DNA of 64,000 nt from Herbidospora daliensis (GTDB lineage Bacteria > Actinomycetota > Actinomycetes > Streptosporangiales > Streptosporangiaceae), in NCBI RefSeq assembly GCF_001570585.1, contig NZ_BBXF01000002.1, positions 1,562,077 through 1,626,076 of the forward strand. The letters are read 5' to 3'. Each line of letters starts with the position of its first letter. The stretch's first letter is position 1. The translations under genes were made by a program, and so were the position numbers. Below the pieces are notes generated by a model. The model searched no databases, had not been told where the DNA came from, and saw nothing but the letters and a program-made list of their open reading frames with translations. Positions 19,705-28,012 of the stretch are shown piece after piece.

Positions 19705-21147
19705 ATGCGGTGGGAACGAACGCGTCGGCGGTGGGCCGCCCTGGGAGCGGTGGGTATTGCCACTGCTGGCGCACTGATCGTCTTCCCCGGCACCAGCCAG
19801 GGTTCGGCAGAAGGTCCCTACTACTTCAAGTGCGTCGGCCCGCTGGCCGACGGTCAGACGATCGCGGCGTCGATCTCCCTTTCGTCCAAGGAACTGACGG
19901 TCGGGCAGCAGCTGGTCATCAACTGGCAGCTCGGTGACGCGCAGCGCAGCGTGAAGGTCCCCGACCCGCTGAACCCCAACCACGACAAGGGCGGCCATCT
20001 CGCGGTCACCGCCCGCGTGAAGGCTCACGGCGTGTGGACCGGCCAGGGCGCGATCGACTCGACCGGCACCCGCCTGGTCGAGGCCGACGACCTGCGCACC
20101 GGCAAGCCGCTGTCGCTCGGCCTGGTCTCGCCTGGTCTGGCGACCGCCGAGAAGGCGGGCGCCGGGTCGATCGAGGTCGGCCCGATCATCCTCGACCTCG
20201 CCGACGTCGAGTCGACCTGGAACAACGACTTCACCCCTGTCGGCGACTTCTCGCACTGGTATGGCCCTGGCTGGAACCTGGTCAACGACCCGCTCGCCTA
20301 CCACGGCAAGACCCACTACGGGCAGGACCTCCGCGAGGCCAAGAACGAGGGCGACGAGGCGACCTTCACCTTCGTCGGCACCGGCGTCGACCTCTTCGGC
20401 GACAAGAAGAACGACATGAGCGAGTTCACGCTCGTCACCGACCAGGGCAACCCGCCCGACGAGGCCTCCGAGCGCTACAACGCCTACTGGCAGGTGGCCG
20501 GCGAGCGCCGGGTGCTGGAGAGGTTCCCCGCGGCCACCGACCTGCCCTACGGCAAGTACACCGTGACCGTGAAGAACCAGACCCAGGACAAGTTCGCCCG
20601 CGTGGACGCCTGGAAGGTGTACGCCAACACGGCCGACAACCTGAACGCCTCGCCCTACCGCACGGTCTGCAGCCCCGAGCCGAAGTTCCCGCTGATCCCG
20701 CTCACGGTGACCGCGGGCGGCGGCGGCAACGAGTCCCCCTCGCCCGACCCCTCCGGCAACCCGTCGCAGACGCCCTCCGGGAACCCGTCGGTCACGCCGT
20801 CGGTCACCCCGACGACGACCCCCTCGACCCCGCCGAGCGGCTCGCCGACCCCCACCGGCAACCAGAGCCGGCCGCCGGCGCCGCAGGAGAACTTCACGCC
20901 GCTGGTGTCGGTGGTCGTGCAGGGCACCCCGACCCCCACGGCGACCACGACCGTGACGCTGACCTCGACCCCGACCGTGGCGCAGGTCGCGATCACGCCG
21001 CTGGGCGGCGCGCAGACCGGTGAGGCGCCCGAACGGTCGAACCCCGGCGCCGCGGTGCTGGTGGCCGGTGCGTTGCTGCTGATGGGCGGCATGCTGAGCG
21101 GATTCAAGCTGCTGCGCAGGCGCGCGGCCCACGCCGGGGAGCGGTGA
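19705..21147 (+). CDS. Secreted, C-terminally membrane/wall-anchored protein with non-LPXTG sorting motif (member 1)
   Basis: 480 residues; family not recognised. A basic signal peptide (MRWERTRRRWAALGAVGIAT) is followed by a mature start with aromatic-x-Cys (YYFKC), a beta-rich region of about 300 residues, a second Cys in VCSPEP, then a Pro/Thr/Ser stalk (about 345–390). The end carries QVAITPLGGAQTG (TPxGGxxTG at residues 431–439), a membrane helix (AAVLVAGALLLMGGML) and a basic tail (KLLRRR). The order motif–helix–basic tail is that of a sortase signal, but there is no LPXTG. The stop overlaps the start of sortase 1. Two neighbours, 22708–23847 and 23966–24871, share the pattern. Confidence 0.8.
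   Translation: MRWERTRRRWAALGAVGIATAGALIVFPGTSQGSAEGPYYFKCVGPLADGQTIAASISLSSKELTVGQQLVINWQLGDAQRSVKVPDPLNPNHDKGGHLAVTARVKAHGVWTGQGAIDSTGTRLVEADDLRTGKPLSLGLVSPGLATAEKAGAGSIEVGPIILDLADVESTWNNDFTPVGDFSHWYGPGWNLVNDPLAYHGKTHYGQDLREAKNEGDEATFTFVGTGVDLFGDKKNDMSEFTLVTDQGNPPDEASERYNAYWQVAGERRVLERFPAATDLPYGKYTVTVKNQTQDKFARVDAWKVYANTADNLNASPYRTVCSPEPKFPLIPLTVTAGGGGNESPSPDPSGNPSQTPSGNPSVTPSVTPTTTPSTPPSGSPTPTGNQSRPPAPQENFTPLVSVVVQGTPTPTATTTVTLTSTPTVAQVAITPLGGAQTGEAPERSNPGAAVLVAGALLLMGGMLSGFKLLRRRAAHAGER
20995..21021 (+). other. Candidate sorting motif TPLGGAQTG, protein 1
   Basis: These codons encode TPLGGAQTG, preceded by QVAI. The motif sits before the C-terminal membrane helix, at the same relative place as TPDGGVATG in the two paralogous neighbours. 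Confidence 0.55.
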
Positions 21148-22685
21148 TGACGGACAAGCGCAATCCCTACCCGACCCCCGACCCCGAGCCGGAGGAGGAG
21201 CAGCCGAAGGCGGCCTCTCCCGGCGCGATTGTTCAGCACCCCTACGACCGGCTGCTGAAGGCGACCGGGCACAAGCTGGTGAAGGGCGACAGCGGCGACA
21301 AGCCGGCCAGCCCCATCAACCCCAAGGCCGACGAGGAAGCCGACTCGACGGACACCACGGCGATCCCGGCGGCTTCCGCCGGTGACGTGCCCGGCGCGGT
21401 CGCGCCCGGTGGTGTGGTCATGGTCCCGAGCGGCTCGGTGCCGCCGGGCATGGTGCCCGTCGTGATGGTGCCGGTGAACCAGGTGCCGGGCGCTCAGGTG
21501 CCCGGCGCGGGCATTCCGGTCGCGGGTGTCCCGGGAGCTGCCGTTCCCGGTGCGGGTGTCCCGGGTGCCGGTGTTCCCGGCGCTGCTGTTCCTGGTGCGG
21601 GTGTCCCCGGCGCCGCTGTTCCGGGCGCGGTGCCCGGGGCGCAGGCCGGTGCGGCGGGCGCTCCCGGCGCTCAGGTCCCGGGTGCGGGTGTTCCGGGTGC
21701 CCAGGTTCCTGGTGCCGGTGTTCCGGGTGCCCAGGTTCCTGGTGCCGGTGTTCCGGGTGCGGGGGTTCCTGTTGGTGCGGTTCCGGTTTCCGGTACGCCC
21801 TCCGGTCAGCTCGTGCCCGTCATCCAGGTCCCCGCACAGGCGCCGCCGCCCGGCGGCATGTCCAAGCGCACCCTCACGGCGCTGCTGGTCGGCGGTTCCG
21901 CCAGCGGCATCGCGGCGATCATGGCCGGGCTGCTGATGGTGCTCTCGCCGACCGGTCCGATCGAGGAGCCGCCCGACGAGGTCAACATCCAGGCCGCCGG
22001 CAACTCCTACGTCATCCCGCCGACCGTGGGCCCCGGCGGCCCCGGAGTGCCGCTGACCGCGGCCGACCCGACCGCGCCGCCGCCGCAGCCGGCCACCCAG
22101 CCGGTCGCTCCGCTGACCCTGTCGCCGCAGGTCGTGGCGCAGGCGAACGGGGCGGGTCTCAACGTCGAGGTGCCGAAGCCCGCCGAGAAGGCGAGCCCGG
22201 AGCCGAAGGTGACCGCGCCCAAGACGTCGAAGCCGCTGAAGATCAGCATTCCGGCCGTCGGCGTGAACCGGGCCAAGATCGGCACCGTGGGCGTGACCAA
22301 GAAGGGCGAGATCGCGACCCCGTCGATGGCCAGGCCCAAGGAGACCGCCTGGTACAAGTTCGGGCCCGCGCCCGGCGACCAGGGTCCGGCCGTCATCCTC
22401 GGCCACGTCAACACCCGCTCGGGCGCGGCGGTGTTCAGCCGCCTGCGGGACATCAAGCGCGGCAACAAGATCAGCATTCTGCGCGCCGACGGTAAGCTGG
22501 CGGTCTTCACGGTCGACGGCGTCGAGCAGGTCAGCAAGAAGGCCTTCCCGACCAAGCGCGTCTACGGGAACACCATCACTTCGAGCCTTCGGTTGATCAC
22601 GTGTGGTGGTGCCTACAATGCGAAGACCCATCACTACACCGACAACATCGTCGTCTACGCGACCCTGACCGAGGTCCGCGGGTAG
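21144..22685 (+). CDS. Class-F-like sortase with N-terminal elastin-like repeats
   Basis: 513 residues. Residues about 1–105 are charged and Pro-rich. About 108–218 are VPGAG/VPGAQ/VPGAA pentapeptide repeats. A membrane helix starts after MSKRTLTALL (residue 239). A linker is followed by the sortase domain from about 360, with catalytic His421 (ILGHVNT) and Cys487 (LRLITCGG). The downstream strand reads HYTDNIVVYA. By the positive-inside rule the repeats are cytoplasmic. A nearly identical catalytic domain lies in the protein at 24879–25688. It starts with GTG overlapping the previous stop; an ATG follows at once. Its likely substrates are the three secreted neighbours (inference). Confidence 0.85.
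   Translation: MMTDKRNPYPTPDPEPEEEQPKAASPGAIVQHPYDRLLKATGHKLVKGDSGDKPASPINPKADEEADSTDTTAIPAASAGDVPGAVAPGGVVMVPSGSVPPGMVPVVMVPVNQVPGAQVPGAGIPVAGVPGAAVPGAGVPGAGVPGAAVPGAGVPGAAVPGAVPGAQAGAAGAPGAQVPGAGVPGAQVPGAGVPGAQVPGAGVPGAGVPVGAVPVSGTPSGQLVPVIQVPAQAPPPGGMSKRTLTALLVGGSASGIAAIMAGLLMVLSPTGPIEEPPDEVNIQAAGNSYVIPPTVGPGGPGVPLTAADPTAPPPQPATQPVAPLTLSPQVVAQANGAGLNVEVPKPAEKASPEPKVTAPKTSKPLKISIPAVGVNRAKIGTVGVTKKGEIATPSMARPKETAWYKFGPAPGDQGPAVILGHVNTRSGAAVFSRLRDIKRGNKISILRADGKLAVFTVDGVEQVSKKAFPTKRVYGNTITSSLRLITCGGAYNAKTHHYTDNIVVYATLTEVRG
21466..21800 (+). repeat. Tandem repeats encoding VPGAG/VPGAQ pentapeptides
   Basis: The stretch encodes about 20 pentapeptide units such as VPGAG, VPGAA and VPGAQ. At the DNA level a 30-bp unit beginning GGTGTTCCGGGTGCCCAGG is repeated exactly twice near 21690–21755. 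The repeat uses many T-ending codons (GGT, GTT, CCT), unlike the surrounding gene, where C- or G-ending codons dominate. Confidence 0.85.
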
Positions 22686-22707
22686 ACGGCGTATCCGGGG
22701 GCAAGCG

Positions 22708-23847
22708 ATGAGGATGCTGAAGACTCGCGCCCGTTTCGCCGTGCGCGGAGCGGGCGCCGGGGCCGCCGCCGCCCTGCTGTTACTCGGCCTCCCCGCGCTG
22801 GCCGGCAACAGCGACGGCACGACGACCTACGGCTGTCACCGGGGCGCCGAGACGTCGTCGACGCCCTACCAGGTGCGGGTGCTCATGGGGGCGCCCGATC
22901 AGCCGACCCCCAGTGGGCCCGTGTCGGTGACGTGGAGCCTGCTCCCGGCGACGCCGACGGCCAGTGGCGGGCCGGTGCTGAGCCTGCCGACCCCGCTGGC
23001 CGTGGGCGACCAGGTCGCCGCTTTCGGCGTGCTGCGGGCCACCGGCCCGGCCATCGACGGTACGACCCCCACCCCGACCCCCACTCCCACCCCCAGCCAG
23101 ACCCCGAGCACGACGCCCAGCGGGTCGGCCAGCCAGACCCCGAGCCAGACCCCCAGCCAGACCCCCAGTGCGACGCCGAGCCGGACTCCCAGCACCACCC
23201 CCAGCACGACCCCCAGCACGACGCCCAGTACGACGCCCAGCCAGGACCCCCTCGACCCCGACGACCCCGGCGACGACCCGGTGTACGCCGGTGCGACCGC
23301 CAACGCCACGGTGATCGTGAACACGGCGGTCACGCAGGGCGCCACCGTGTGGCCGATCCCGCCGCTCGTGGGCATCGTCACCCCCAAGGCGACCGGCGTG
23401 TTCGAGGTGTCCGCCCGGGAGTTCACGGTGCGGGTCAGGCCCTCGGGGGCCTCCTCTGACACCGTGCTCTACAACTGCAGCCTGCCCGACAGCGCCACCC
23501 CGGTCGCGCTGAAGATCACTGTGGTCGCGTCGCCGACCCCGACGTCGTCCACGACCCCCAGCTCCACGCCGACCCCGACCCCCACGCCGACCGGCAGCGG
23601 CACGCCGACCCCCAGGGGCACGGTGACCGCGACCGCCACGGTGACCGCGCCCACGCCGGTCGACCGCTCGACCCGCACCGCGACGGCCACCGTCACGGCT
23701 CAGGTGGAGACCCCCGACGGGGGCGTCGCGACCGGTGGAGGAGGCTCTCTGGGGCCCGACGGACGGGTGCTCGTGCTGGCCGGAGGCACCGTCACGCTGG
23801 CCGCGATGGTGGGAGGGCTGATGCTCAGGAGACGTGTGGTTTCTTGA
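22708..23847 (+). CDS. Secreted T/P-rich surface protein with TPDGGVATG sorting motif (member 2)
   Basis: 379 residues; family not recognised. It has a signal peptide (AGAGAAAALLLLGLPALA). The mature start carries TYGCHRG, then VSVTWSLL. A long Thr/Pro/Ser tract (about 120–185) comes next. The second Cys is in YNCSLPD, followed by another Thr/Pro tract. QVETPDGGVATGGGG begins at residue 332. A membrane helix and the basic tail LRRRVVS close it. The Cys pair, stalk, motif, helix and basic tail match the neighbouring proteins. It begins 22 bp after sortase 1, so it is probably in the same transcript and a substrate. Confidence 0.78.
   Translation: MRMLKTRARFAVRGAGAGAAAALLLLGLPALAGNSDGTTTYGCHRGAETSSTPYQVRVLMGAPDQPTPSGPVSVTWSLLPATPTASGGPVLSLPTPLAVGDQVAAFGVLRATGPAIDGTTPTPTPTPTPSQTPSTTPSGSASQTPSQTPSQTPSATPSRTPSTTPSTTPSTTPSTTPSQDPLDPDDPGDDPVYAGATANATVIVNTAVTQGATVWPIPPLVGIVTPKATGVFEVSAREFTVRVRPSGASSDTVLYNCSLPDSATPVALKITVVASPTPTSSTTPSSTPTPTPTPTGSGTPTPRGTVTATATVTAPTPVDRSTRTATATVTAQVETPDGGVATGGGGSLGPDGRVLVLAGGTVTLAAMVGGLMLRRRVVS
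23059..23250 (+). repeat. Low-complexity Thr/Pro/Ser stalk-coding repeat
   Basis: A tract of ACCCCGACCCCC-like codons encodes TPTPTPTPS and (S/Q)TPS repeats. It is an extracellular stalk of the kind often O-glycosylated. There are no spacers between conserved repeats, so it is not a CRISPR array. Confidence 0.8.
23710..23736 (+). other. Candidate sorting motif TPDGGVATG, protein 2
   Basis: Encodes TPDGGVATG, preceded by QVE and followed by GGG, just before the C-terminal membrane helix. It is identical at the amino-acid level to protein 3. Confidence 0.6.
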
Positions 23848-23965
23848 CGAAATCTTGACTGATTGTCGTCAGAGTTGGGGTTATCTCTGCCTTCTCCCAG
23901 GCTTTGTCCCTAGGATCTCCCCATCCGCCATGAAACGGTCATCGAATCTGAAACGGAGAGAGTCA

Positions 23966-24871
23966 GTGCTGAAGTGCAAGGCACGGCGACGCATCGCTAC
24001 CAAGGCCGCCGCCGCCGGTGTGGTCAGTGCTGGTCTTCTTCTTGGTCTCGGTCCCATGCTCAGCAGCGCCACCGCCGACACGAAGACGGTGACCTACAGC
24101 TGCGCCGCCTCGCTCAACGGCGCCGCGATCGGAACCGGCGTCGACTATGACGTGGTCGTCAATCTGACCGCCGCCACGGCCGCGACCGTCGGAACCCCGT
24201 TCCCCGCGAGCGTGGCGTTGAGCGGCGACGACCGCCCGGCGGCGCCGGTGGCGATCCCGACGACGGTGCAGATCCAGGTGATCACCGAGATCGAGGTCAA
24301 GGGCAACGGCGGCGCGGCCGCGGTCGCCACGACGGTGGCCCCGACGGCGACGCTGATCCCGACGGCGGAGATCACCCAGGGCGCGACGCTTCCGCCGCTG
24401 CCGACCGTCACGGCCTCCATCACCCCCTCGACCGGTACGACGCAGCTCACCCTCACGGCGAAGAACTTCACCATCCGCCTGATGGGCACCGGCGGCACGA
24501 CCGAGCTCGGCAAGTACGTCTGCAGCCTGCCTGCGGCGGGCGGGGCCGTCACCCCGACCCCGGCCAGCGCGACCCTGAGCGTGACGACCGCGAGCACCAC
24601 TCCGAGTCCGACGCCCACCCCGTCGACCACGCCGACGCCCACCCCGTCGACCACTCCGACCCCCCGGGCCACCCGGACGGTGACCGAGACCGCCACGGCC
24701 CCCGCGCCCGACGACCAGGTCGAGACGCCCGACGGCGGCGTGGCCACCGGTGGCGGCGGCATGCTCGGCCCCGACGGCCGGGTGTTCGTGCTGACCGGTT
24801 CGGCGATCGTGCTGGCGGCCGGCATCGGCGGACTGATGCTGCGCTCCCGGCGACGGCCGCAGCAGGGATGA
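23966..24871 (+). CDS. Secreted surface protein with TPDGGVATG sorting motif (member 3)
   Basis: 301 residues from a GTG preceded by GGAGAGAG. It has a basic signal peptide (MLKCKARRRIATKAAAAG) and mature TVTYSCAASLNG. A beta-rich domain of about 150 residues has a second Cys in YVCSLPA. A TPTPSTTPTP stalk is followed by QVETPDGGVATGGGG, the helix VLTGSAIVLAAGIGGLML and the tail RSRRRPQQG. It is a paralogue of the 22708–23847 protein; the C-terminal ~50 residues are nearly identical. It lies directly before sortase 2. An in-frame upstream extension lacks a signal-like start and is unlikely to be used. Confidence 0.78.
   Translation: MLKCKARRRIATKAAAAGVVSAGLLLGLGPMLSSATADTKTVTYSCAASLNGAAIGTGVDYDVVVNLTAATAATVGTPFPASVALSGDDRPAAPVAIPTTVQIQVITEIEVKGNGGAAAVATTVAPTATLIPTAEITQGATLPPLPTVTASITPSTGTTQLTLTAKNFTIRLMGTGGTTELGKYVCSLPAAGGAVTPTPASATLSVTTASTTPSPTPTPSTTPTPTPSTTPTPRATRTVTETATAPAPDDQVETPDGGVATGGGGMLGPDGRVFVLTGSAIVLAAGIGGLMLRSRRRPQQG
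24725..24751 (+). other. Candidate sorting motif TPDGGVATG, protein 3
   Basis: Encodes TPDGGVATG with QVE before and GGG after, at the foot of the C-terminal membrane helix, as in protein 2. Confidence 0.6.
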
Positions 24872-24878
24872 GGCGCCG

Positions 24879-25688
24879 GTGACCGGCTATTACCCGCAGG
24901 ATCCGAATCAGCCGCAGGGCTACGTCTACTACCAGCAGGTTCCGGCGCCGCAGCAGGAACCTGAGGGGCAGAACGGCACTCAGCTCGTCCGGTTGGTGCT
25001 GATCATCGCCGCGGTGGCCGGTCTCCTGACGGTCGGGCTCGGCCTGGTGTTCATCCTGGGCAACCCGGAGGAGTACGGCGAGGCCAACCGGGTCAACCTC
25101 AAGATCCCCGAGGGCATGGTCGCCGAGGTGGGCCGCGGCGGTGGTCCCGAGCTGCCGCAGGCCGTGGCGGAGGCGCCGGCGCCGCTGCCGCCGTTGACGC
25201 CGGTCGCCCCCATGAGCCAGCCGTCGTCGCCCAAGCGCCTGATCGTCAAGCGGCTGAACATCGACGCGCCGATCCGTTCGGTGGGCCTCGACAAGACCGG
25301 CGCGATCGAGCCGCCGCCGCTGGCCAACACCAACCTCGTCGGCTGGTACCGGAAGGGGCCGACCCCGGGTTCGGCCGGTCCGGCCACGCTGGTGGGTCAC
25401 CGCGACACCGCGACCGCCCCGGCGGTGTTCAACCGGCTCGACGAGCTGAAGTACGGCGACACGATCGAAGTGGTCAGGCAGGACGGCACCGTCGCGATCT
25501 ACACGGTCGGCGGCATCGAGCAGGCCGACAAGACGACGTTCCCGACCGACCGGGTCTACGGCGACAGCGACATGGCCGAGCTCAGATTGATCACATGTGC
25601 CGGAACATTCAACCGCACCACCCGTCACTACGTGGACAATGTCATCGTTTACGCGACGATGACAGGGACCGGCCTAGCCTCGTCCTGA
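24879..25688 (+). CDS. Class-F-like sortase (second copy)
   Basis: 269 residues. A Tyr/Gln/Pro-rich cytoplasmic N terminus (PQGYVYYQQVPAPQQ) precedes one membrane helix (about 38–62) and a sortase domain from about 120. Catalytic His174 is in TLVGHRDT and Cys240 in LRLITCAGTF; HYVDNVIVYA follows. The basic residue of the triad is uncertain (TRHYVDN here). The GTG start lies 7 bp after the stop of surface protein 3. It is shorter than sortase 1 and lacks the elastin-like repeats, so the two may differ in location or substrate. Confidence 0.87.
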   Translation: MTGYYPQDPNQPQGYVYYQQVPAPQQEPEGQNGTQLVRLVLIIAAVAGLLTVGLGLVFILGNPEEYGEANRVNLKIPEGMVAEVGRGGGPELPQAVAEAPAPLPPLTPVAPMSQPSSPKRLIVKRLNIDAPIRSVGLDKTGAIEPPPLANTNLVGWYRKGPTPGSAGPATLVGHRDTATAPAVFNRLDELKYGDTIEVVRQDGTVAIYTVGGIEQADKTTFPTDRVYGDSDMAELRLITCAGTFNRTTRHYVDNVIVYATMTGTGLASS

Positions 25689-25710
25689 CTTCTACGTAAG
25701 TGAGGGGCAC

Positions 25711-26796
25711 ATGGGTCTTCTCTCCAATCTGCTGCTGCCCGGCCGTCTGCGCACCGGCCCCACGGTCGTGGTGCCGGCCAAGATCAAGCCCGAGGCGATC
25801 CTCGAGATCGTCCGGCTGGCCGACCCCCAGGCGGAACTCGACGGCGCCGACGTGCTGGCCGCCGCGACCCGCATCCACGACGGCGTCGAGCTGACTCCCG
25901 ACCTGCAGAAGAAGCTCGGCCTCGACGGCGAGGAGAAGCTCTGGGCCCACCGCGTGGTGGCCGAGCGCCCGCTGCCGGTCGACTACTACGACAAGCTGCT
26001 GGCGGCGGGCCTGGCCTACCGCCTGGGCGGCTACTGTCTGTGCGAGGGCTCGGCCGACGACCCGGCCGAGGACGTCGAGCTGGAGTACGCGGTCTACCTC
26101 CCGGCCGTCGAGGAGTCGGAACTGACCCCGGCCCTGGAGAAGATCCTCGGCACCGACGACGACGCCGAAGAGGCCCCCGCGACCGCCGCAGACGCGGACG
26201 CCTCTCCGGAGGCCGCCGAGACCGGAGCCGATGACGGCCACGCGGCAGGTGCCACCCCTGCCGAAGCCCCGGAAGCAGCGGACGAATCGGCCCAGGCCGC
26301 CGACGACACCGCCGAGAGCGATGCCGCCGAAAGCGACCCTGCCGAGAGCGACGCCGCTAAGGACGAAGACGCGGCCGCCGCCGGCGAATCGGATGACGCC
26401 GCCGAAGCCGGAGACAAATCCGGCGAAGCCGCCGAAAGCGACGCCGCCAAGGGCGAAGCCGTGACCGCCGCCGATGAATCCGATGAGGTCGTCGAGGCCG
26501 CTCCCGCCCGTAGGTCGCGTTGGTCCTCCGACGGCGTCTACGAGGCCGCCGGGTTCCGGGTCGCCGTGACGCCCGTGCACCGGTTCCCCGCCGCCGTCGC
26601 GGGCCTGATGCCCTACGCCACCGAGGTCGTCAGGATCGCCGTCAGCGCCGCCGACGAGCTCGACGGGGACGCCAGGATGCTCGAGCCCGGCAACGTCGCC
26701 CTGGCCCTCGGGACGGCCCTTGACGGTCCCGTGGTCGACCACTGGGGATTCCAGGTCTTCGAACCGGCCGATCTGCTGCCGCCCAGGAGCGTCTAG
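25711..26796 (+). CDS. Cytoplasmic protein with two domains joined by an acidic repetitive linker, unknown function
   Basis: 361 residues; I do not recognise the family. An N-terminal domain (1–145) begins GLLSNLLLPGRLRTGPTVVV. A linker (about 150–270) is almost entirely Ala, Glu, Asp and Ser, with AESDAAESDPAESDAAK-type repeats. A C-terminal domain (about 275–361) begins RWSSDGVYEAAGFRVAVTP. No signal peptide or membrane helix is seen. It begins 22 bp after sortase 2 with a GAGGGGC site and may be co-transcribed. The linker is strongly acidic and probably disordered. Confidence 0.72.
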   Translation: MGLLSNLLLPGRLRTGPTVVVPAKIKPEAILEIVRLADPQAELDGADVLAAATRIHDGVELTPDLQKKLGLDGEEKLWAHRVVAERPLPVDYYDKLLAAGLAYRLGGYCLCEGSADDPAEDVELEYAVYLPAVEESELTPALEKILGTDDDAEEAPATAADADASPEAAETGADDGHAAGATPAEAPEAADESAQAADDTAESDAAESDPAESDAAKDEDAAAAGESDDAAEAGDKSGEAAESDAAKGEAVTAADESDEVVEAAPARRSRWSSDGVYEAAGFRVAVTPVHRFPAAVAGLMPYATEVVRIAVSAADELDGDARMLEPGNVALALGTALDGPVVDHWGFQVFEPADLLPPRSV

Positions 26797-26866
26797 GGGG
26801 CGACTGTTGTAGCCTCCGAAGTAACGACCGAATGTTGCTCGGTTTCGTGAACAGGTGGAGGCCATC

Positions 26867-28012
26867 GTGGCAGAGGCGTACATCGTCGGTGCGGTTCGCA
26901 CTCCCGTCGGCAGGAAGAAGGGCGGGCTGTCGGCCGTCCATCCCGTCGATCTGGCCGCGTATCCGCTGAAGGAGCTCGTCGACCGGACGGGGATCGACCC
27001 GTCCGCCGTCGACGACGTGATCATGGGCTGCGTCATGCAGTTCGGGCCGCAGTCCATGGACATCGCGCGGAACGCGTGGCTGAGCGCGGGCCTGCCCGAG
27101 ACCGTGGCCGGCGTCACGATCGACCGGCAGTGCGGGTCGTCGCAGCAGTCGATCCACTTCGCCGCCCAGGGTGTCATGTCGGGCACGCAGGACCTGGTGG
27201 TGGCGGCCGGGGTCGAGTCGATGTCGATCGTCCCGATGGGCTCCAGCATCACGGCCGCCCTGGAGAAGGGCATGCCGTTCCCGTTCGGCGAGAAGTGGGT
27301 CGAGCGCTACGGCATGCAGGAGATCTCCCAGTTCCGGGGCGCCGAGCTGATGGCCGAGAAGTGGGGCCTGTCCCGCGAGGACATGGACCGCTACGCCTAC
27401 GAGAGCCACCAGCGCGCCGCCAAGGCCGTCGCCAACGGCTACTTCCGCGACCAGATCGTCCCGGTCAACGGCGTCGAGGACGACGAGGGCCCGCGCCCCG
27501 ACACGACGCTGGAGAAGATGGCCTCGCTGAAGCTGCTGCGGGAGGGCGGCCGGATCACGGCCGCGACCTCCTCGCAGATCTCCGACGGCGCCGGCGCGAT
27601 CCTGGTGGCCTCGGAACAGGCCGTACGCGACCACAACCTGACCCCCAGGGCCCGGATCGTCACCCTGGCGCTCACCGGCGACGACCCGGTCTACATGCTG
27701 ACCGCGCCGATCCCGGCGACGAAGAAGGCGCTGAAGCGGGCTGGGCTGAGCATCGGCGACATCGACGTGGTCGAGATCAACGAGGCGTTCGCGCCGGTCC
27801 CGATGGCGTGGATGAAGGAGCTCGACGCCGACCCCGACAAGACCAACCCGAACGGCGGCGCGATCGCGCTGGGCCACCCGCTGGGCGGCACCGGCGCGAT
27901 CCTGATGAACAAGCTGCTGCACGAGCTGGAGCGCACCGGCGGCCGCTACGGCCTGCAGACGATGTGCGAGGGCGGCGGTCAGGCCAACGTGACCATCATC
28001 GAGCGGCTCTAG
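26867..28012 (+). CDS. Acetyl-CoA acetyltransferase (thiolase)
   Basis: 381 residues. The acylated Cys89 is in DRQCGSSQQ. His337 is in IALGHPLGGTGA, and the final Cys is in MCEGGGQAN, so all three catalytic positions are there. GTG at 26867 preceded by GGTGGAG is the likely start, although a GTG at 26855 is in frame. The enzyme makes or breaks acetoacetyl-CoA or longer 3-ketoacyl-CoA. It may work with the acyl-CoA dehydrogenase, hydratase-like and SDR genes elsewhere in the window. Its end overlaps the convergent VOC gene by 4 bp. Confidence 0.93.
   Translation: MAEAYIVGAVRTPVGRKKGGLSAVHPVDLAAYPLKELVDRTGIDPSAVDDVIMGCVMQFGPQSMDIARNAWLSAGLPETVAGVTIDRQCGSSQQSIHFAAQGVMSGTQDLVVAAGVESMSIVPMGSSITAALEKGMPFPFGEKWVERYGMQEISQFRGAELMAEKWGLSREDMDRYAYESHQRAAKAVANGYFRDQIVPVNGVEDDEGPRPDTTLEKMASLKLLREGGRITAATSSQISDGAGAILVASEQAVRDHNLTPRARIVTLALTGDDPVYMLTAPIPATKKALKRAGLSIGDIDVVEINEAFAPVPMAWMKELDADPDKTNPNGGAIALGHPLGGTGAILMNKLLHELERTGGRYGLQTMCEGGGQANVTIIERL

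Noticed and set aside
23059-24680. Thr/Pro-coding repeats as a CRISPR array
   Set aside because: They are in-frame coding tracts without regular unique spacers, and no cas genes are near.
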